The notes: generated by a model from the letters alone, not told the origin. Positions 9,534-18,214 are shown, counted from the first letter of the stretch. The stretch is DNA of 63,829 nucleotides from Methylobacterium sp. J-048 (GCF_022829515.1 NZ_JAKSYL010000046.1:1-63829); one strand, 5' to 3'. Made by a program: numbers and translations.

Positions 9534-10838
9534 ATGAAATACGTCCCCAAGATGGACTTTTTGAATTTCGATCTTTCGAAGATGAAGCTCGGCGGCTTCG
9601 GCGCCTCCGGCTCGGCCGAGACGGAGGGCAAGCGCGCCGCCCGGGCCGCCCGGATGACAGCCGCCATGGGCCGGTTCCAGCGACGGCAGGCCGACGCCTT
9701 CGCCCGCTGGGCGGAAGCGCGGGACCGGGCGGCCGCGCCGGACGGGGGCAGCAGCATCATCGACATGGAGGCGCCGCAGGGCCCTGACGGCGCCTGGACC
9801 GCGCCGGACCCGGCCGCAGCTCCGGAGCACGCCGCCCCCGGAGGTGCCGACATCGCTTCAGCGGTGATGCGCACCGTGCGCGACGGCCTCGCCAAAGGCG
9901 GCATTTCCATCGACGGCTTCGCGGAGGGTTTCGCCGGAGCCCCCGGCCAGCCCGGCCGGGCCGCTGCCGCGACCGTGCCGGAGGGCGCCCGGTTCGAGGA
10001 CCGGGTCTTCACGGCCGCCGCGGGCAGCCGCCGCTACAAGGTGTTCGTGCCGAGCGGCTACACGGGCCAGGCCCTGCCGGTCCTTTTGATGCTGCACGGC
10101 TGCACCCAGAACCCGGACGATTTTGCCGCCGGCACGCGGATGAACCGCCTCGCCGAGGAACAGACCTTCCTGGTCGCCTACCCGGAGCAGCCGCAATCGG
10201 CGAACATGCAGCGCTGCTGGAACTGGTACGCCGCCGGCGACCAGGCCCGCGACGGCGGCGAGCCGGCCCTGCTCGCCGGCATCGCCCGGGCGGTGATCGA
10301 AGAGTTCTCCGCCGATCCGGACCGGGTCTACGCCGCCGGTCTCTCGGCCGGGGGCGCCGCGGCGGCGATCCTGGCGGCGACCTATCCGGACCTGTTCGCG
10401 GCGGTCGGCGTCCATTCGGGCCTTGCCTGCGGCTCCGCCCGGGACGTGCCCTCGGCCTTCGCCGCCATGAAGGGGCAGGGGAGCGCTCCGGGACGCAACC
10501 GGCAGGCGGTCCCGACCATCGTGTTCCACGGCGACGTCGACCGCACCGTCCACCCGGCCAACGGCGACCAGGTGGTCGCCCAGGCCATGGCGGCCACGGG
10601 CCTCGCCGAGACGGTCGACCGCGGCACGAGCCCGGGGGGCGTCGCCTATACCAAGACCGTCCGCACCGACGCGGCCGGCCGGACCCAGCTGGAATACTGG
10701 GTCCTGCACGGCGCCGGGCATGCCTGGTCGGGCGGCAGCCCGGACGGGTCGTTCACGGAGCCGAGCGGCCCGGATGCGAGCCGCGAGATGGTCCGGTTCT
10801 TCTCAGGCCATGCACGGACGGCGGGGGCCCAGGCCTGA
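9534..10838 (+). CDS. PHB depolymerase family esterase
   Basis: This 434-residue protein belongs to the alpha/beta-hydrolase family of polyhydroxybutyrate depolymerases and feruloyl-type esterases. Residues 1-150 form a low-complexity, Ala-rich region of unknown role. The catalytic domain starts near residue 153: an oxyanion element 'MLHGCTQNPDDF' (186-197), the nucleophile Ser271 in 'GLSAGG', an Asp in 'FHGDVDRTVH' (331-340) and His396 in 'GHAWSGG'. No clear signal peptide is seen, which would fit action on intracellular granules, although the substrate is not shown by the sequence. It follows a CopG-type regulator gene and probably shares its promoter. Confidence 0.88.
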   Translation: MKYVPKMDFLNFDLSKMKLGGFGASGSAETEGKRAARAARMTAAMGRFQRRQADAFARWAEARDRAAAPDGGSSIIDMEAPQGPDGAWTAPDPAAAPEHAAPGGADIASAVMRTVRDGLAKGGISIDGFAEGFAGAPGQPGRAAAATVPEGARFEDRVFTAAAGSRRYKVFVPSGYTGQALPVLLMLHGCTQNPDDFAAGTRMNRLAEEQTFLVAYPEQPQSANMQRCWNWYAAGDQARDGGEPALLAGIARAVIEEFSADPDRVYAAGLSAGGAAAAILAATYPDLFAAVGVHSGLACGSARDVPSAFAAMKGQGSAPGRNRQAVPTIVFHGDVDRTVHPANGDQVVAQAMAATGLAETVDRGTSPGGVAYTKTVRTDAAGRTQLEYWVLHGAGHAWSGGSPDGSFTEPSGPDASREMVRFFSGHARTAGAQA

Positions 10839-10879
10839 TCCGTTCGAACGGGGCCGGGGCGAAGCACTCCGGCTCAGCT

Positions 10880-11374
10880 TCATTCCGCGTCGCCCGGCTC
10901 CTCGTCCGGGACATCGGCCGAGGGGGCCGAGGGGGCCGATCGGGACAGGTTCGGCGCGTAGGCGCCCGGCATCGTCTCTGTGGAAACCGAGGCGGGCAGG
11001 CGCTGCGGGCCGGGCTCGGTGGGGATCAGCGTCGCGCTCGCCGCGACCAGGCCGGCCAGGGCCCGCAGGTCCTGGGGCTGGCGCGGGTCGCGCGCGACGA
11101 GCGCCGCGTCGCGCTGGAGGCGCAGGTTGCAGGCCTGGGACGGCAGGCCGCCCGCCGGGGTACAGGCATCGTGACGGGCGCAGGCCGCGTCGAGGGCGTC
11201 GATCGGCGGCAGCGGGGCGTTGTTGCCCGGGCCGCAGTAATTACCGTGGATCAGGATTTTCTGGCCGCCGAACGCGGCCGGCTGGGCCTCGGCCGGGACG
11301 GCCAGGAACGCCGCCAGGGCGAGCGGGGCCGCGGCCAGGGCGGCGAGACAGGTGGAACGGTTCGGGAGCGACAT
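10880..11374 (-). CDS. Secreted prokaryotic phospholipase A2-like protein
   Basis: The 164-residue precursor has a signal peptide ending near 'AEA' at residue 30. The mature part begins a PLA2-like fold: 'GNYCGPGNN' (44-52) resembles the calcium-binding glycine loop and 'DAACARHDAC' (62-71) the catalytic helix, with His68 as base and Asp69 as calcium ligand. Further cysteines (Cys47, Cys66, Cys71 and one in 'SQACNLRL') could form the disulfides typical of the family. The C-terminal 50 residues are Pro/Ser-rich and probably disordered. The family hydrolyses the sn-2 ester of phospholipids; activity here is inferred. The gene stands alone between convergent and divergent neighbours. Confidence 0.75.
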   Translation of the reverse strand: MSLPNRSTCLAALAAAPLALAAFLAVPAEAQPAAFGGQKILIHGNYCGPGNNAPLPPIDALDAACARHDACTPAGGLPSQACNLRLQRDAALVARDPRQPQDLRALAGLVAASATLIPTEPGPQRLPASVSTETMPGAYAPNLSRSAPSAPSADVPDEEPGDAE

Positions 11375-11450
11375 GGGGAGGACCTCGCGCGATCTCGCCC
11401 CCTCAGGCGGTTCGCATCGCCGGCTTCAGGCCGTCGTCCTGCCAAAAGTT

Positions 11451-11468
11451 ACCGAACGGGCGGTCGGT
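11451..11468. promoter_or_regulatory. TetR-type operator-like palindrome
   Basis: ACCGAACGGGCGGTCGGT matches its own reverse complement at 14 of 18 positions, with ACCGA and TCGGT as outer half-sites. This shape is common for TetR/NemR-type repressors, which often control Old Yellow Enzyme genes. It lies 111 bases before the flavin oxidoreductase gene and 77 bases from the divergent PLA2-like gene. No TetR gene is adjacent. Confidence 0.5.
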
Positions 11469-11578
11469 TCCCCACGGATCCCGCGCCACCTGCATGAGGG
11501 GTGAGCTTCCGCACCCGGTGGCGCTGGCCGCGGTTGCGGCTTTGCATCACATAGGCCCAGCCCGCACCGGAGCCGCCC

Positions 11579-12697
11579 ATGACCGCCCGCCTGTTCGAAC
11601 CGCTCACCCTGGATGCCCTCACCCTCGAGAACCGCATCCTGATCGCGCCGATGTGCCAGTATTCGGCCCGGGACGGCGAGGCCACCGACTGGCACATGAT
11701 GCATCTCGGCCAGATGGCGATGTCGGGGGCCGGCCTGCTGACCCTGGAAGCCACCGCGGTCTCGCCCGAGGCGCGGATCACCGCCTGGGACCTCGGCCTG
11801 TACTCGGACGGGTGCGAGCGGGCGCTCGGCCGGGTGCTCGAGGCGGTGCGCGAATACGCCCCGATCCCGATCTGCATCCAGATCGCCCATGCCGGCCGCA
11901 AGGCGTCGAGCCAGGCGCCCTGGGACGGCGGCCAGCAGATCCCGCCCGAGCATCCCTATGGCTGGCGCACGGAGGCGCCCTCCGCGGTCCCGCACGGCGA
12001 GGCCGAGGTGCCGCCCCACGCCCTCGACGCGGCCGACCTGAAGCGCGTGCGCGACCAGTTCGTCGCGACCGCCAAGCGGGCCGTACGCCTCGGGATCGAG
12101 GCCGTCGAGCTGCACGGCGCCCACGGCTACCTGCTGCACCAGTTCCTGTCGCCGATCGCCAACAAGCGCACCGACGCCTATGGCGGCAGCCTCGAGAACC
12201 GGATGCGCTTCCCCCTCGAAGTCTACGACGCCGTGCGCGACGTCGTGCCGGCGGGCAGGCCAGTCTGGCTGCGGGTCTCGGCCACCGACTGGGTCGAGGA
12301 CGGCTGGGACCTCGACGAGACCGTGGCGCTCGCCCAGGCGCTCAAGCGGGCCGGCTCGCCCGCGCTCCACGTCTCCACGGGCGGCGTCTCGCCCAAGCAG
12401 GCGATCAAGCTCGGGCCGGGCTATCAGGTGCCCTATGCCGAGCGGATCAAGGCCGAGACCGGGCTGGCCACCATCGCGGTCGGCCTGATCACCGAGGCGC
12501 AGCAGGCCGAAACCATCCTGGCCGAGGGCAAGGCCGATGCGATCTCGCTGGCCCGGGCCGTGCTGTACGATCCCCGCTGGCCCTGGCACGCGGCGGCCGA
12601 ACTCGGCGCCCGGGTGCGGGCGCCCAAGCAGTACTGGCGCTCGCAGCCGCGGGAGTACAAGGACCTGTTCAAGGACACGGCGTTCGGGCAGCGTTGA
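11579..12697 (+). CDS. Old Yellow Enzyme family NADH:flavin oxidoreductase
   Basis: A 372-residue FMN-dependent TIM-barrel ene-reductase. The class is set by Cys26 in 'APMCQYSA', the redox-tuning cysteine of the YqjM-like (thermophilic-like) OYE group. The substrate-binding 'HGAHGYLLHQF' and the following 'RTDAYGGSLENR' are family signatures, and 'VGLITEAQQAE' with 'ISLARAVLYDP' line the FMN phosphate site. Such enzymes reduce activated C=C bonds of unsaturated carbonyl compounds with NAD(P)H. It is a single gene with a repressor-like palindrome upstream, so induction by electrophiles is plausible. A long intergenic palindrome follows its stop codon. Confidence 0.9.
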   Translation: MTARLFEPLTLDALTLENRILIAPMCQYSARDGEATDWHMMHLGQMAMSGAGLLTLEATAVSPEARITAWDLGLYSDGCERALGRVLEAVREYAPIPICIQIAHAGRKASSQAPWDGGQQIPPEHPYGWRTEAPSAVPHGEAEVPPHALDAADLKRVRDQFVATAKRAVRLGIEAVELHGAHGYLLHQFLSPIANKRTDAYGGSLENRMRFPLEVYDAVRDVVPAGRPVWLRVSATDWVEDGWDLDETVALAQALKRAGSPALHVSTGGVSPKQAIKLGPGYQVPYAERIKAETGLATIAVGLITEAQQAETILAEGKADAISLARAVLYDPRWPWHAAAELGARVRAPKQYWRSQPREYKDLFKDTAFGQR

Positions 12698-12733
12698 GAT
12701 TTGCGAATTCTGCAACCTCTCACAATCCACCGT

Positions 12734-12870
12734 GTCATTCCGGGGCGCCGCAGGCGAGCCCGGAATCCAGAACCGCCGCGCCTTACGAACGGGTTGAAAC
12801 GCCGCCGCTGATAATGCGGAAGGCATGGCGGCTCTGGATTCCGGGTTCCGCTTCGCGGCCCCGGAATGAC
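12734..12870. repeat. Long intergenic palindromic element, copy A
   Basis: The element begins GTCATTCCGGGG at 12734 and ends with CCCCGGAATGAC at 12870, giving complementary outer arms around a variable centre. The left arm closely matches the reverse complement of the right arm of copy B at 19770-19881, so the two copies lie in opposite orientation. It sits between the convergent oxidoreductase and glycosidase-like genes. Confidence 0.8.
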
Positions 12871-12913
12871 AGGGTGATTTATTCCTGCCGTCACTTCCCT
12901 GAGGCCGGTCCCC

Positions 12914-13669
12914 CTACCGCGCCATCGCCCCGACCAGCGGCCCCAGCGGGCGGCTGATGTCCGAGCGGCCGAGATTCGGCGCGTAGAGGCTCGACACCGT
13001 GCCGTCGAGGAACAGGGCGTCGCGGCAGCCGAGGTCGTCCCGGAACAGGCGGGCGAAGGCCCCGAAGGTCACCGGCCGCTCGGAGATGGCGAACACCGCC
13101 ACGCGGCCGTCCTCCTGCACCCCGACGCCGTTGCGGATCTTCTGGCTCGGCCCGTCCGCCGAGATTTTCGGGTGGATCTGCCCGTCGATCACCAGCATCG
13201 GGCCGGATTGCGTGGCGAAGTCCGGCCGGATCTTCGCCCGGAGATAGTGGCCGGTGTCGAGCACCCCGGCCCGGTCGCCCTTCACCCATAAGATCCCGTT
13301 GGGTTTGAGGTGGAAGTTGCCCGGGCCGTCCGCGGTCGAGACGTGCTTCATCTCGCGCCCGTCCTCGACGTAGAGGCCCACCGGCGCCTGGTCCTTGTCG
13401 TACATGCCGGCATTCATCGCGAAGCCGAGCCGGCCCCCCTGTTTCTCGGCAAGCGTTCCCAACGCGCCGTAGGGCCGGCCGTCCTCCTGCAGCCAGAACA
13501 GCCGCAGCCGCTGCCGCCGCAGGTCGATGGTGCAGACCGTGAAGCTCTCGCCCTGCGCCTGGACGGCACGGCAGAGATCGGGCGCGGCCGGCGCCGCCCC
13601 GGCCCCGCGGGCGAGGACGATAAGCGCCAGGAGGGCGATCAACAGGGCGTGAACCGGGCGCGTCGTCAT
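12914..13669 (-). CDS. Phosphodiester glycosidase family (DUF2233) exported protein
   Basis: The 251-residue protein has an N-terminal hydrophobic signal segment ending near 'ARGAGA' (about residue 25). The body matches the phosphodiester glycosidase (NAGPA-like) family: 'FAMNAGMYDKDQAPVGLYV', 'HLKPNGILWV', 'ATQSGPMLVIDGQIHP' and 'KIRNGVGVQEDG' are the ordered core motifs, and 'DALFLDGTVSSLYAP' closes the site. Relatives cleave sugar phosphodiesters or modify exopolysaccharide, but the bacterial substrate is generally unknown. The ATG at 13669 is chosen because it directly precedes the signal peptide; the upstream open frame lacks similarity. Confidence 0.82.
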   Translation of the reverse strand: MTTRPVHALLIALLALIVLARGAGAAPAAPDLCRAVQAQGESFTVCTIDLRRQRLRLFWLQEDGRPYGALGTLAEKQGGRLGFAMNAGMYDKDQAPVGLYVEDGREMKHVSTADGPGNFHLKPNGILWVKGDRAGVLDTGHYLRAKIRPDFATQSGPMLVIDGQIHPKISADGPSQKIRNGVGVQEDGRVAVFAISERPVTFGAFARLFRDDLGCRDALFLDGTVSSLYAPNLGRSDISRPLGPLVGAMAR

Positions 13670-13891
13670 CGAGGGTTCCGTGAGGCCCACGGGCGGAGAC
13701 GCGGGCGGACGCAGCGCCTCTCGCCTGGGAAAACGGCGATTTTGGTGTCCGGAACCGCACCATCGGCGCCCAGGATGGTGCCGGGCTTGCGTGCCGAGGC
13801 AGCGGCGGCGCGCCGCGGGCGGCAGCTGAACTGTTTTCCATATTCGGGCGTTTCTGGACCACGAGGGCGGTATTTTCGACGGAGAGATACG

Positions 13892-14371
13892 ATGAAGGGT
13901 GCAGTGCTCGGCTCGGCCCTGCTGGCGGCGGGTGCCCTGGTGCTGATGCCGGCCAGCGCGGATGCGCGCGGCTTCGGCGGTGGTGGATTCCACGGCGGCG
14001 GCTTCGGCGGCGGCGGATTCCGGGGCGGCGGGTTCGGCGGCTTCCGCGGTGGCGGATTCGGCGGCGGGTTCCGCGGGGCCGGCTTCCGCGGCGGCTACGG
14101 CCGCGGCTACGGCTATCGCGGCGGTTACGGCTACGGCCTCGGCGGCCTGGGTCTCGGCGTCGGGCTCGGCTTGGCGGCCGGCGGCCTCTATGGCGGCTAC
14201 GGTGGCTACGGCTATCCGGGCTACGGCTACGGCGGCTATGGCGGCGGCTACGCCCCGGTCGGCTACGGCTATGGCGGCGATTACGGCTACGGCGGCGGCT
14301 GCTACACGGTCCCGCGGACCCGCTGGACCCCCTACGGCTACCGCCGGGTCCTGGTCGAGCGCTGCTACTGA
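13892..14371 (+). CDS. Secreted glycine/tyrosine-rich protein
   Basis: The 159-residue precursor starts with a signal peptide ending at 'ASADA' (about residue 25). The mature part is dominated first by Gly-Gly-Phe repeats ('GGGFHGGGFGGGGFRGGG') and then by Gly-Tyr repeats ('GYGYPGYGYGGYGGG'), ending in a short unique tail with two cysteines ('VLVERCY'). Such Gly/Tyr-rich proteins are common in Methylobacterium and Bradyrhizobium-type genomes and are presumed to be surface or envelope proteins; none of the sequence points to catalysis. A strong terminator follows at 14401. Confidence 0.75.
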   Translation: MKGAVLGSALLAAGALVLMPASADARGFGGGGFHGGGFGGGGFRGGGFGGFRGGGFGGGFRGAGFRGGYGRGYGYRGGYGYGLGGLGLGVGLGLAAGGLYGGYGGYGYPGYGYGGYGGGYAPVGYGYGGDYGYGGGCYTVPRTRWTPYGYRRVLVERCY

Positions 14372-14400
14372 GCGGCATCGACCGAACCGCGCCGATCGGG

Positions 14401-14429
14401 AAAGGCCGCCTCCGGGCGGCCTTTTCCTT
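14401..14429 (+). terminator. Rho-independent terminator of the glycine-rich protein gene
   Basis: AAAGGCCGCC at 14401-14410 pairs perfectly with GGCGGCCTTT at 14415-14424 across a 4-base loop, followed by a T-rich tail. It lies 30 bases after the stop codon. Confidence 0.85.
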
Positions 14430-14502
14430 GCGTGGCGCCTCCCGACGGTTGCAAAGCTCGGCCATGGGCGCCGATACTGCTATCCCGTTATGGGAGAGTG
14501 TC

Positions 14503-15807
14503 ATGCGTACGGAAGCCGGGCCGGGGAAGACGGGCGTGGAGGCGGTGGAAATCCGCGACGCCAGCCTCACGGCCTTCTACCGATCCATGACCGCGACGGA
14601 GCGGCACACGTTCTGGGCGTGCGCTTCCGGGTGGTGCCTCGACGGCATGGACTTCATGATCTACCCGCTGGTGATCGGGACGATCATGGCCCTGTGGCAC
14701 GTCGATGCCGGCACGGCCGGCCTCGCCGCCACGGTGACGCTGCTGGCCTCGGCGCTCGGCGGCTGGCTCGCCGGCTTCGTCGCCGACCGGATCGGCCGGG
14801 TGCTCACCCTCCAGATCACCATCCTGTGGTTCTCGGTGTTCTCGCTGCTCTGCGCCTTCGTGCAGAACTTCGAGCAGCTGCTCATCGCCCGGGCGATCCT
14901 GGGGCTCGGCTTCGGCGGCGAATGGGCGGCCGGCGCCGTGCTGATCGGCGAGACCATCCGGGCCGAGTATCGCGGCCGCGCCGTCGGCTCGGTCCAGTCC
15001 GGCTGGGCGATCGGCTGGGGCATGGCGGTGCTCGCCCAGGCGGTGACCTTCTCGCTGCTGCCCCCCGAGATCGCCTGGCGCTGGATGTTCGCGATCGGCG
15101 CCCTGCCGGCTCTGCTGGTGTTCTACCTGCGCCGCTACGTCCAGGAGCCGCAGGTTGCCGCCGAGACCCGGGCGCGCGCCATCGCCACCGGCGACCGGCC
15201 GAAGATCTGGGAGATCTTTTCCGGGCCGATCCTCAAGACCACCCTGCTCGCCTCGCTGGCGGCGGCAGGCTGCCAGGGCGGCTATTACGCGATCACCACC
15301 TGGGTGCCGCGCTTCCTCACCACCGAGCGCGGCCTGTCGGTGGTGTCCTCCACGGGCTACCTCGCGGCTCTGATCATCGGCTCGTTCACCGGCTACCTGG
15401 TCGGCGCCTGGGTGGCGGACCGGCTCGGCCGGCGGCCGCTGTTCCTGATCTTTTCCCTGGGCGCGATCGCCGTGATCGTCGCCTACACGCAGATCCCGCT
15501 CTCGAACGGCGTGCTCTGGGTGCTGGGCTTCCCGCTGGGCTTCTTCGCCTCGGGCTACTTCTCCGGGATGGGCGCGTTCCTGACCGAGCTCTACCCGACC
15601 CGCCTGCGCGGCTCGGGGCAGGGGTTCTGCTACAATTTCGGCCGGGGCGTCGGCGCCCTGTTCCCGGCGCTGGTCGGCTACCTCGCCGAGCGCGCGGGCC
15701 TGGCCTCCGCCATCGCGATCTTCGCGGCGCTCGCCTACGGGATCTTCTTCCTGGCGGCCTTCGCGTTGCCCGAGACCCGCGGCCGGGTGCTGCACGCGGA
15801 TACCTGA
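14503..15807 (+). CDS. MFS transporter, aromatic acid:H+ symporter-like
   Basis: A 434-residue major facilitator with about 12 membrane segments. The loop 2-3 motif 'GFVADRIGRVLTL' and the matching loop 8-9 motif 'VADRLGRRPLFLI' are clear, and 'CLDGMDFMIYPLVIGTIM' in the first helix carries the acidic residue of the aromatic-acid/sialic-acid symporter branch. The start at 14503 has a GGGAGAG sequence upstream and lies just before a short cytoplasmic tail. The amidohydrolase gene begins 2 bases after its stop, so the pair is an operon and the transporter probably imports the hydrolase substrate or a related carboxylic acid. Confidence 0.87.
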   Translation: MRTEAGPGKTGVEAVEIRDASLTAFYRSMTATERHTFWACASGWCLDGMDFMIYPLVIGTIMALWHVDAGTAGLAATVTLLASALGGWLAGFVADRIGRVLTLQITILWFSVFSLLCAFVQNFEQLLIARAILGLGFGGEWAAGAVLIGETIRAEYRGRAVGSVQSGWAIGWGMAVLAQAVTFSLLPPEIAWRWMFAIGALPALLVFYLRRYVQEPQVAAETRARAIATGDRPKIWEIFSGPILKTTLLASLAAAGCQGGYYAITTWVPRFLTTERGLSVVSSTGYLAALIIGSFTGYLVGAWVADRLGRRPLFLIFSLGAIAVIVAYTQIPLSNGVLWVLGFPLGFFASGYFSGMGAFLTELYPTRLRGSGQGFCYNFGRGVGALFPALVGYLAERAGLASAIAIFAALAYGIFFLAAFALPETRGRVLHADT

Positions 15808-15809
15808 CC

Positions 15810-16688
15810 ATGGCGGAGATCCGAGACTGCCCCGCCCCGGATCCGCATCCGGGCGGGCCGACCCGCTACCGGGTGCCCGCCGGCGCGGTCGACACCCACG
15901 CCCACGTCATCGGCCTGCCGCCGGCCTATCCGTTGGTCGCCGACCGCAGCTACACGCCGCCGGCCGCCCCGGCGGACCGGTATCTCGCGATGCTCGACGC
16001 CACCGGCATGGCCCACGGCGTGCTGGTCCAGGTCAGCGTCCACGGCACCGACAACCGCCTGATGGTGGAAACGCTCCGGGCCAACCGGCAGCGCCTGCGC
16101 GGCATCGCGGTGATCCCCCTCGGCCTGCCCGACGCGGACCTCGAGGCCCTCAAGGAGGCCGGGGTGGTGGGGCTGCGCCTCAACGTGCTGTTCGGCGGCG
16201 GGATCGGGCTCGATGCGGTCGAGGCCTACGGGGCGCTGGCCCGCGAGATGGGCTGGCACCTGCAGTTCCTGCTCGACGCCCGCGACCTGCCGCCCATTAC
16301 CGGGCGCCTGTCGCGGCTGCCGGTGCCGCTGGTGTTCGACCATATGGGTCACATGCCGGCCTCGGCCGGGGTGGACCATCCCGGCTTCCAGGCGCTGCTC
16401 GGCCTCATGCGCGACGGCCATTGGGTCAAGCTGTCGGGCGCCTTCCGGGATTCGGTCGCCGGGCCGCCCTACGCCGATACGGTTCCCTTCGCCCGCGCCC
16501 TCAACGACGCCGCCCCCGAGCGCTGCCTCTGGGGCTCGGACTGGCCGCACGTGGCCGCCTGGGACGGGCCGCCGGGCCTCGCCGACCTTTTGGACCTGAT
16601 GGCGGACTGGGTGCCGGACGAGGAGCGGCGCCGCCGGCTCTTCGTCGACAACCCGCGCCGGCTCTACGGCTTCGAACAGGTTTTCTAG
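15810..16688 (+). CDS. Amidohydrolase family 2 protein, PDC lactonase (LigI)-like
   Basis: The 292-residue protein is a TIM-barrel metal hydrolase. The first metal site is 'VDTHAHVIG' (about residue 29) and the C-terminal catalytic Asp lies in 'LWGSDWPH'. The interior 'LVFDHMGHMP' supplies a further His. The arrangement is that of the 2-pyrone-4,6-dicarboxylate lactonase / sugar lactonase group. It is co-transcribed with the upstream MFS gene (2-base gap), which suggests use of an imported lactone or aromatic breakdown product. The exact substrate is inference. The stop overlaps the convergent small gene by 4 bases. Confidence 0.83.
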   Translation: MAEIRDCPAPDPHPGGPTRYRVPAGAVDTHAHVIGLPPAYPLVADRSYTPPAAPADRYLAMLDATGMAHGVLVQVSVHGTDNRLMVETLRANRQRLRGIAVIPLGLPDADLEALKEAGVVGLRLNVLFGGGIGLDAVEAYGALAREMGWHLQFLLDARDLPPITGRLSRLPVPLVFDHMGHMPASAGVDHPGFQALLGLMRDGHWVKLSGAFRDSVAGPPYADTVPFARALNDAAPERCLWGSDWPHVAAWDGPPGLADLLDLMADWVPDEERRRRLFVDNPRRLYGFEQVF

Positions 16689-16882
16689 ACTTTGAGGTCG
16701 ATGCGCTGGCCCTGGCCGGGAGGGGCCGGAGGACTGGCGGAGGCGCCGTTCCGAGCGCCTTCCCCCACCAGCCCGGCGACGGCCTTCTCGGAGGCGATCT
16801 GCTGGCGCGCGACCGCGGTGCCGATCGTCTGATGCTGGGACGCAGCCTGCATATGGGTTGCGGTGGCGGCAAGGGTGGTCAT
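16685..16882 (-). CDS. Small protein, possibly YjfB-like
   Basis: A 65-residue protein with a helical N-terminal half rich in Ala, Gln and His ('THMQAASQHQTIGTAVARQQ') and a Pro/Gly linker ending in 'GQGQRIDLKV'. The overall pattern (short helix with an invariant 'IGTAVxRxQ' core and a C-terminal 'xIDxxV') resembles the YjfB putative motility family, but the similarity is weak to the eye. It is convergent with the amidohydrolase gene. Coding is supported by the sensible start and lack of rare codons; function is unknown. Confidence 0.45.
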   Translation of the reverse strand: MTTLAATATHMQAASQHQTIGTAVARQQIASEKAVAGLVGEGARNGASASPPAPPGQGQRIDLKV

Positions 16883-17004
16883 GCGCCAATCCTAGCCGGC
16901 CTCCTCTGAAGCCGGCATTAGCCGGATCCGCGGCCTTTGAACGGAAATCGACCGGACCGCTCGTGACGATCCTCAACCCATGCGGGCGCCGGGATACGCC
17001 GAAG

Positions 17005-17646
17005 TCACTCGCCGCTCGCAAAGGCGCCGGTCGCCAGGAACTGCAAGGTCTGCGCGATGACGGTGGGATGATTCATCATCAGCGCGTGGCTCACCGGCAG
17101 GACCAGATGGCCCCGCAGCCCCGCAAGCCGGGTCGCCGCCACGCTGACCCGCCCGTCATTGGGCCGCGGCAGCATCAGCCAGCCGACCGGGTCGATCGTG
17201 CGGGTGCCGGCGATGACGCCGATCGCGTAATCCGGCTTGGGCCAGACCGGGACGCTGCCGGTTCCGAGCGTGAGGGCCGCCGGCCCGAAGACATGGCGGT
17301 AGAGACGAAAATGGCTCAGCCGGTCCGCGATCTCGCTGCCGCGATTGGGCGGCCCGAGCATGACCAGCCGGCCGAGCCGTTCGGGCCGCGCCTGTGCGAT
17401 CAGGGCCCGGGCGAGGAGGCCGCCCATCGAGTGCCCGACGAAGTGCAGCTGTCCCGGGGTCTCGCCCGCGATCGCGGCGATGCGGGGACCGAGCGCCGCC
17501 GCGAGATCCGGCAGGGTGTGGCGGGTCGAGGGATAGTCGAGCGCCACCGCCCGGTAGCCCGACGCCGTCAGCGCCGCCCGCATGCGCGCGAGCGAGGCGG
17601 CCGTCCGGCCGAGGCCGTGCAGGAGGATGACGCTGTCGCCCGGCAT
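17005..17646 (-). CDS. Alpha/beta-fold hydrolase
   Basis: The 213-residue protein has the lipase-like core: oxyanion 'ILLHGLGRTAASL' (7-19), nucleophile elbow 'FVGHSMGGLLAR' with Ser in GHSMGG near residue 73, and a late catalytic His in 'LPVSHALMMNHP'. It lacks a signal peptide, so it is probably cytoplasmic. The gene starts 7 bases after the XRE-cupin regulator gene and is likely in the same transcript. Family members hydrolyse lipids, esters or amides; no substrate is evident. Confidence 0.82.
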   Translation of the reverse strand: MPGDSVILLHGLGRTAASLARMRAALTASGYRAVALDYPSTRHTLPDLAAALGPRIAAIAGETPGQLHFVGHSMGGLLARALIAQARPERLGRLVMLGPPNRGSEIADRLSHFRLYRHVFGPAALTLGTGSVPVWPKPDYAIGVIAGTRTIDPVGWLMLPRPNDGRVSVAATRLAGLRGHLVLPVSHALMMNHPTVIAQTLQFLATGAFASGE

Positions 17647-17653
17647 CGGGGCT

Positions 17654-18214
17654 CTAAAAACTCGGCGGCGTGCAGGCGCTCACCACCTCGCACGGGTTGG
17701 GGCCGACGCAGCGGAACCGGTGCGGGCGGCGGCTGTCGAAGCTGTAGGCGTCGCCGGGGCCGAGGATGCGCCGCTCCTCGCCGACCGTGACCTCCAGGCG
17801 CCCGGACAGCACGATGCCGCCCTCCTCGCCCTCGTGGGAGAGCGGCACCCGGCCGGTATCGGCGCCGGGCTCGTAGCGTTCCTTCAGGAGCTGAAGCGTG
17901 CGTCCGAACAGGCTGTCGCCGACCTGGGCGTAGGAGATCGACCCCTTGGTCGCCCTGCGGCCGATCTCGGTGAGTTCGTGGGCGGCGAAGAACGCCTTGC
18001 GCTCGGGCTCCGGTTCGAGGGCGAAGAATTCGGCCATGCCGATCGGCACCCCGTCGAGGATGCGCTTCAGGGCGCCCACCGAGGGGTTCACCCGGTTCGC
18101 CTCGATCAGCGAGATCGCCGAGTTCGTCACCCCGGCGCGCTTGGCCAGCGCTCGCTGCGACAGGCCGTGGCGGGCGCGCACGAAGCGCAGGCGCTCGCCG
18201 ACATCGATGCTCAT
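17654..18214 (-). CDS. XRE-cupin transcriptional regulator, PuuR-like
   Basis: A 186-residue regulator with an N-terminal helix-turn-helix (about residues 4-60, 'LSQRALAKRAGVTNSAISLI') and a C-terminal cupin (about 110-180, 'LSHEGEEGGIVLSGRLEV' and 'PGDAYSFDSRRPHRF'). This two-domain form is typical of PuuR and related sensors of polyamine or amino-acid catabolites. The start is the ATG at 18214, directly before the HTH. It is transcribed away from an omega-amino acid aminotransferase, so control of that gene is likely. Confidence 0.88.
   Translation of the reverse strand: MSIDVGERLRFVRARHGLSQRALAKRAGVTNSAISLIEANRVNPSVGALKRILDGVPIGMAEFFALEPEPERKAFFAAHELTEIGRRATKGSISYAQVGDSLFGRTLQLLKERYEPGADTGRVPLSHEGEEGGIVLSGRLEVTVGEERRILGPGDAYSFDSRRPHRFRCVGPNPCEVVSACTPPSF

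Noticed and set aside
13962..15809. Long fusion frame ending in the amidohydrolase
   Set aside because: The upstream part is out of frame with the glycine-rich and MFS genes; the amidohydrolase starts with its own ATG at 15810.
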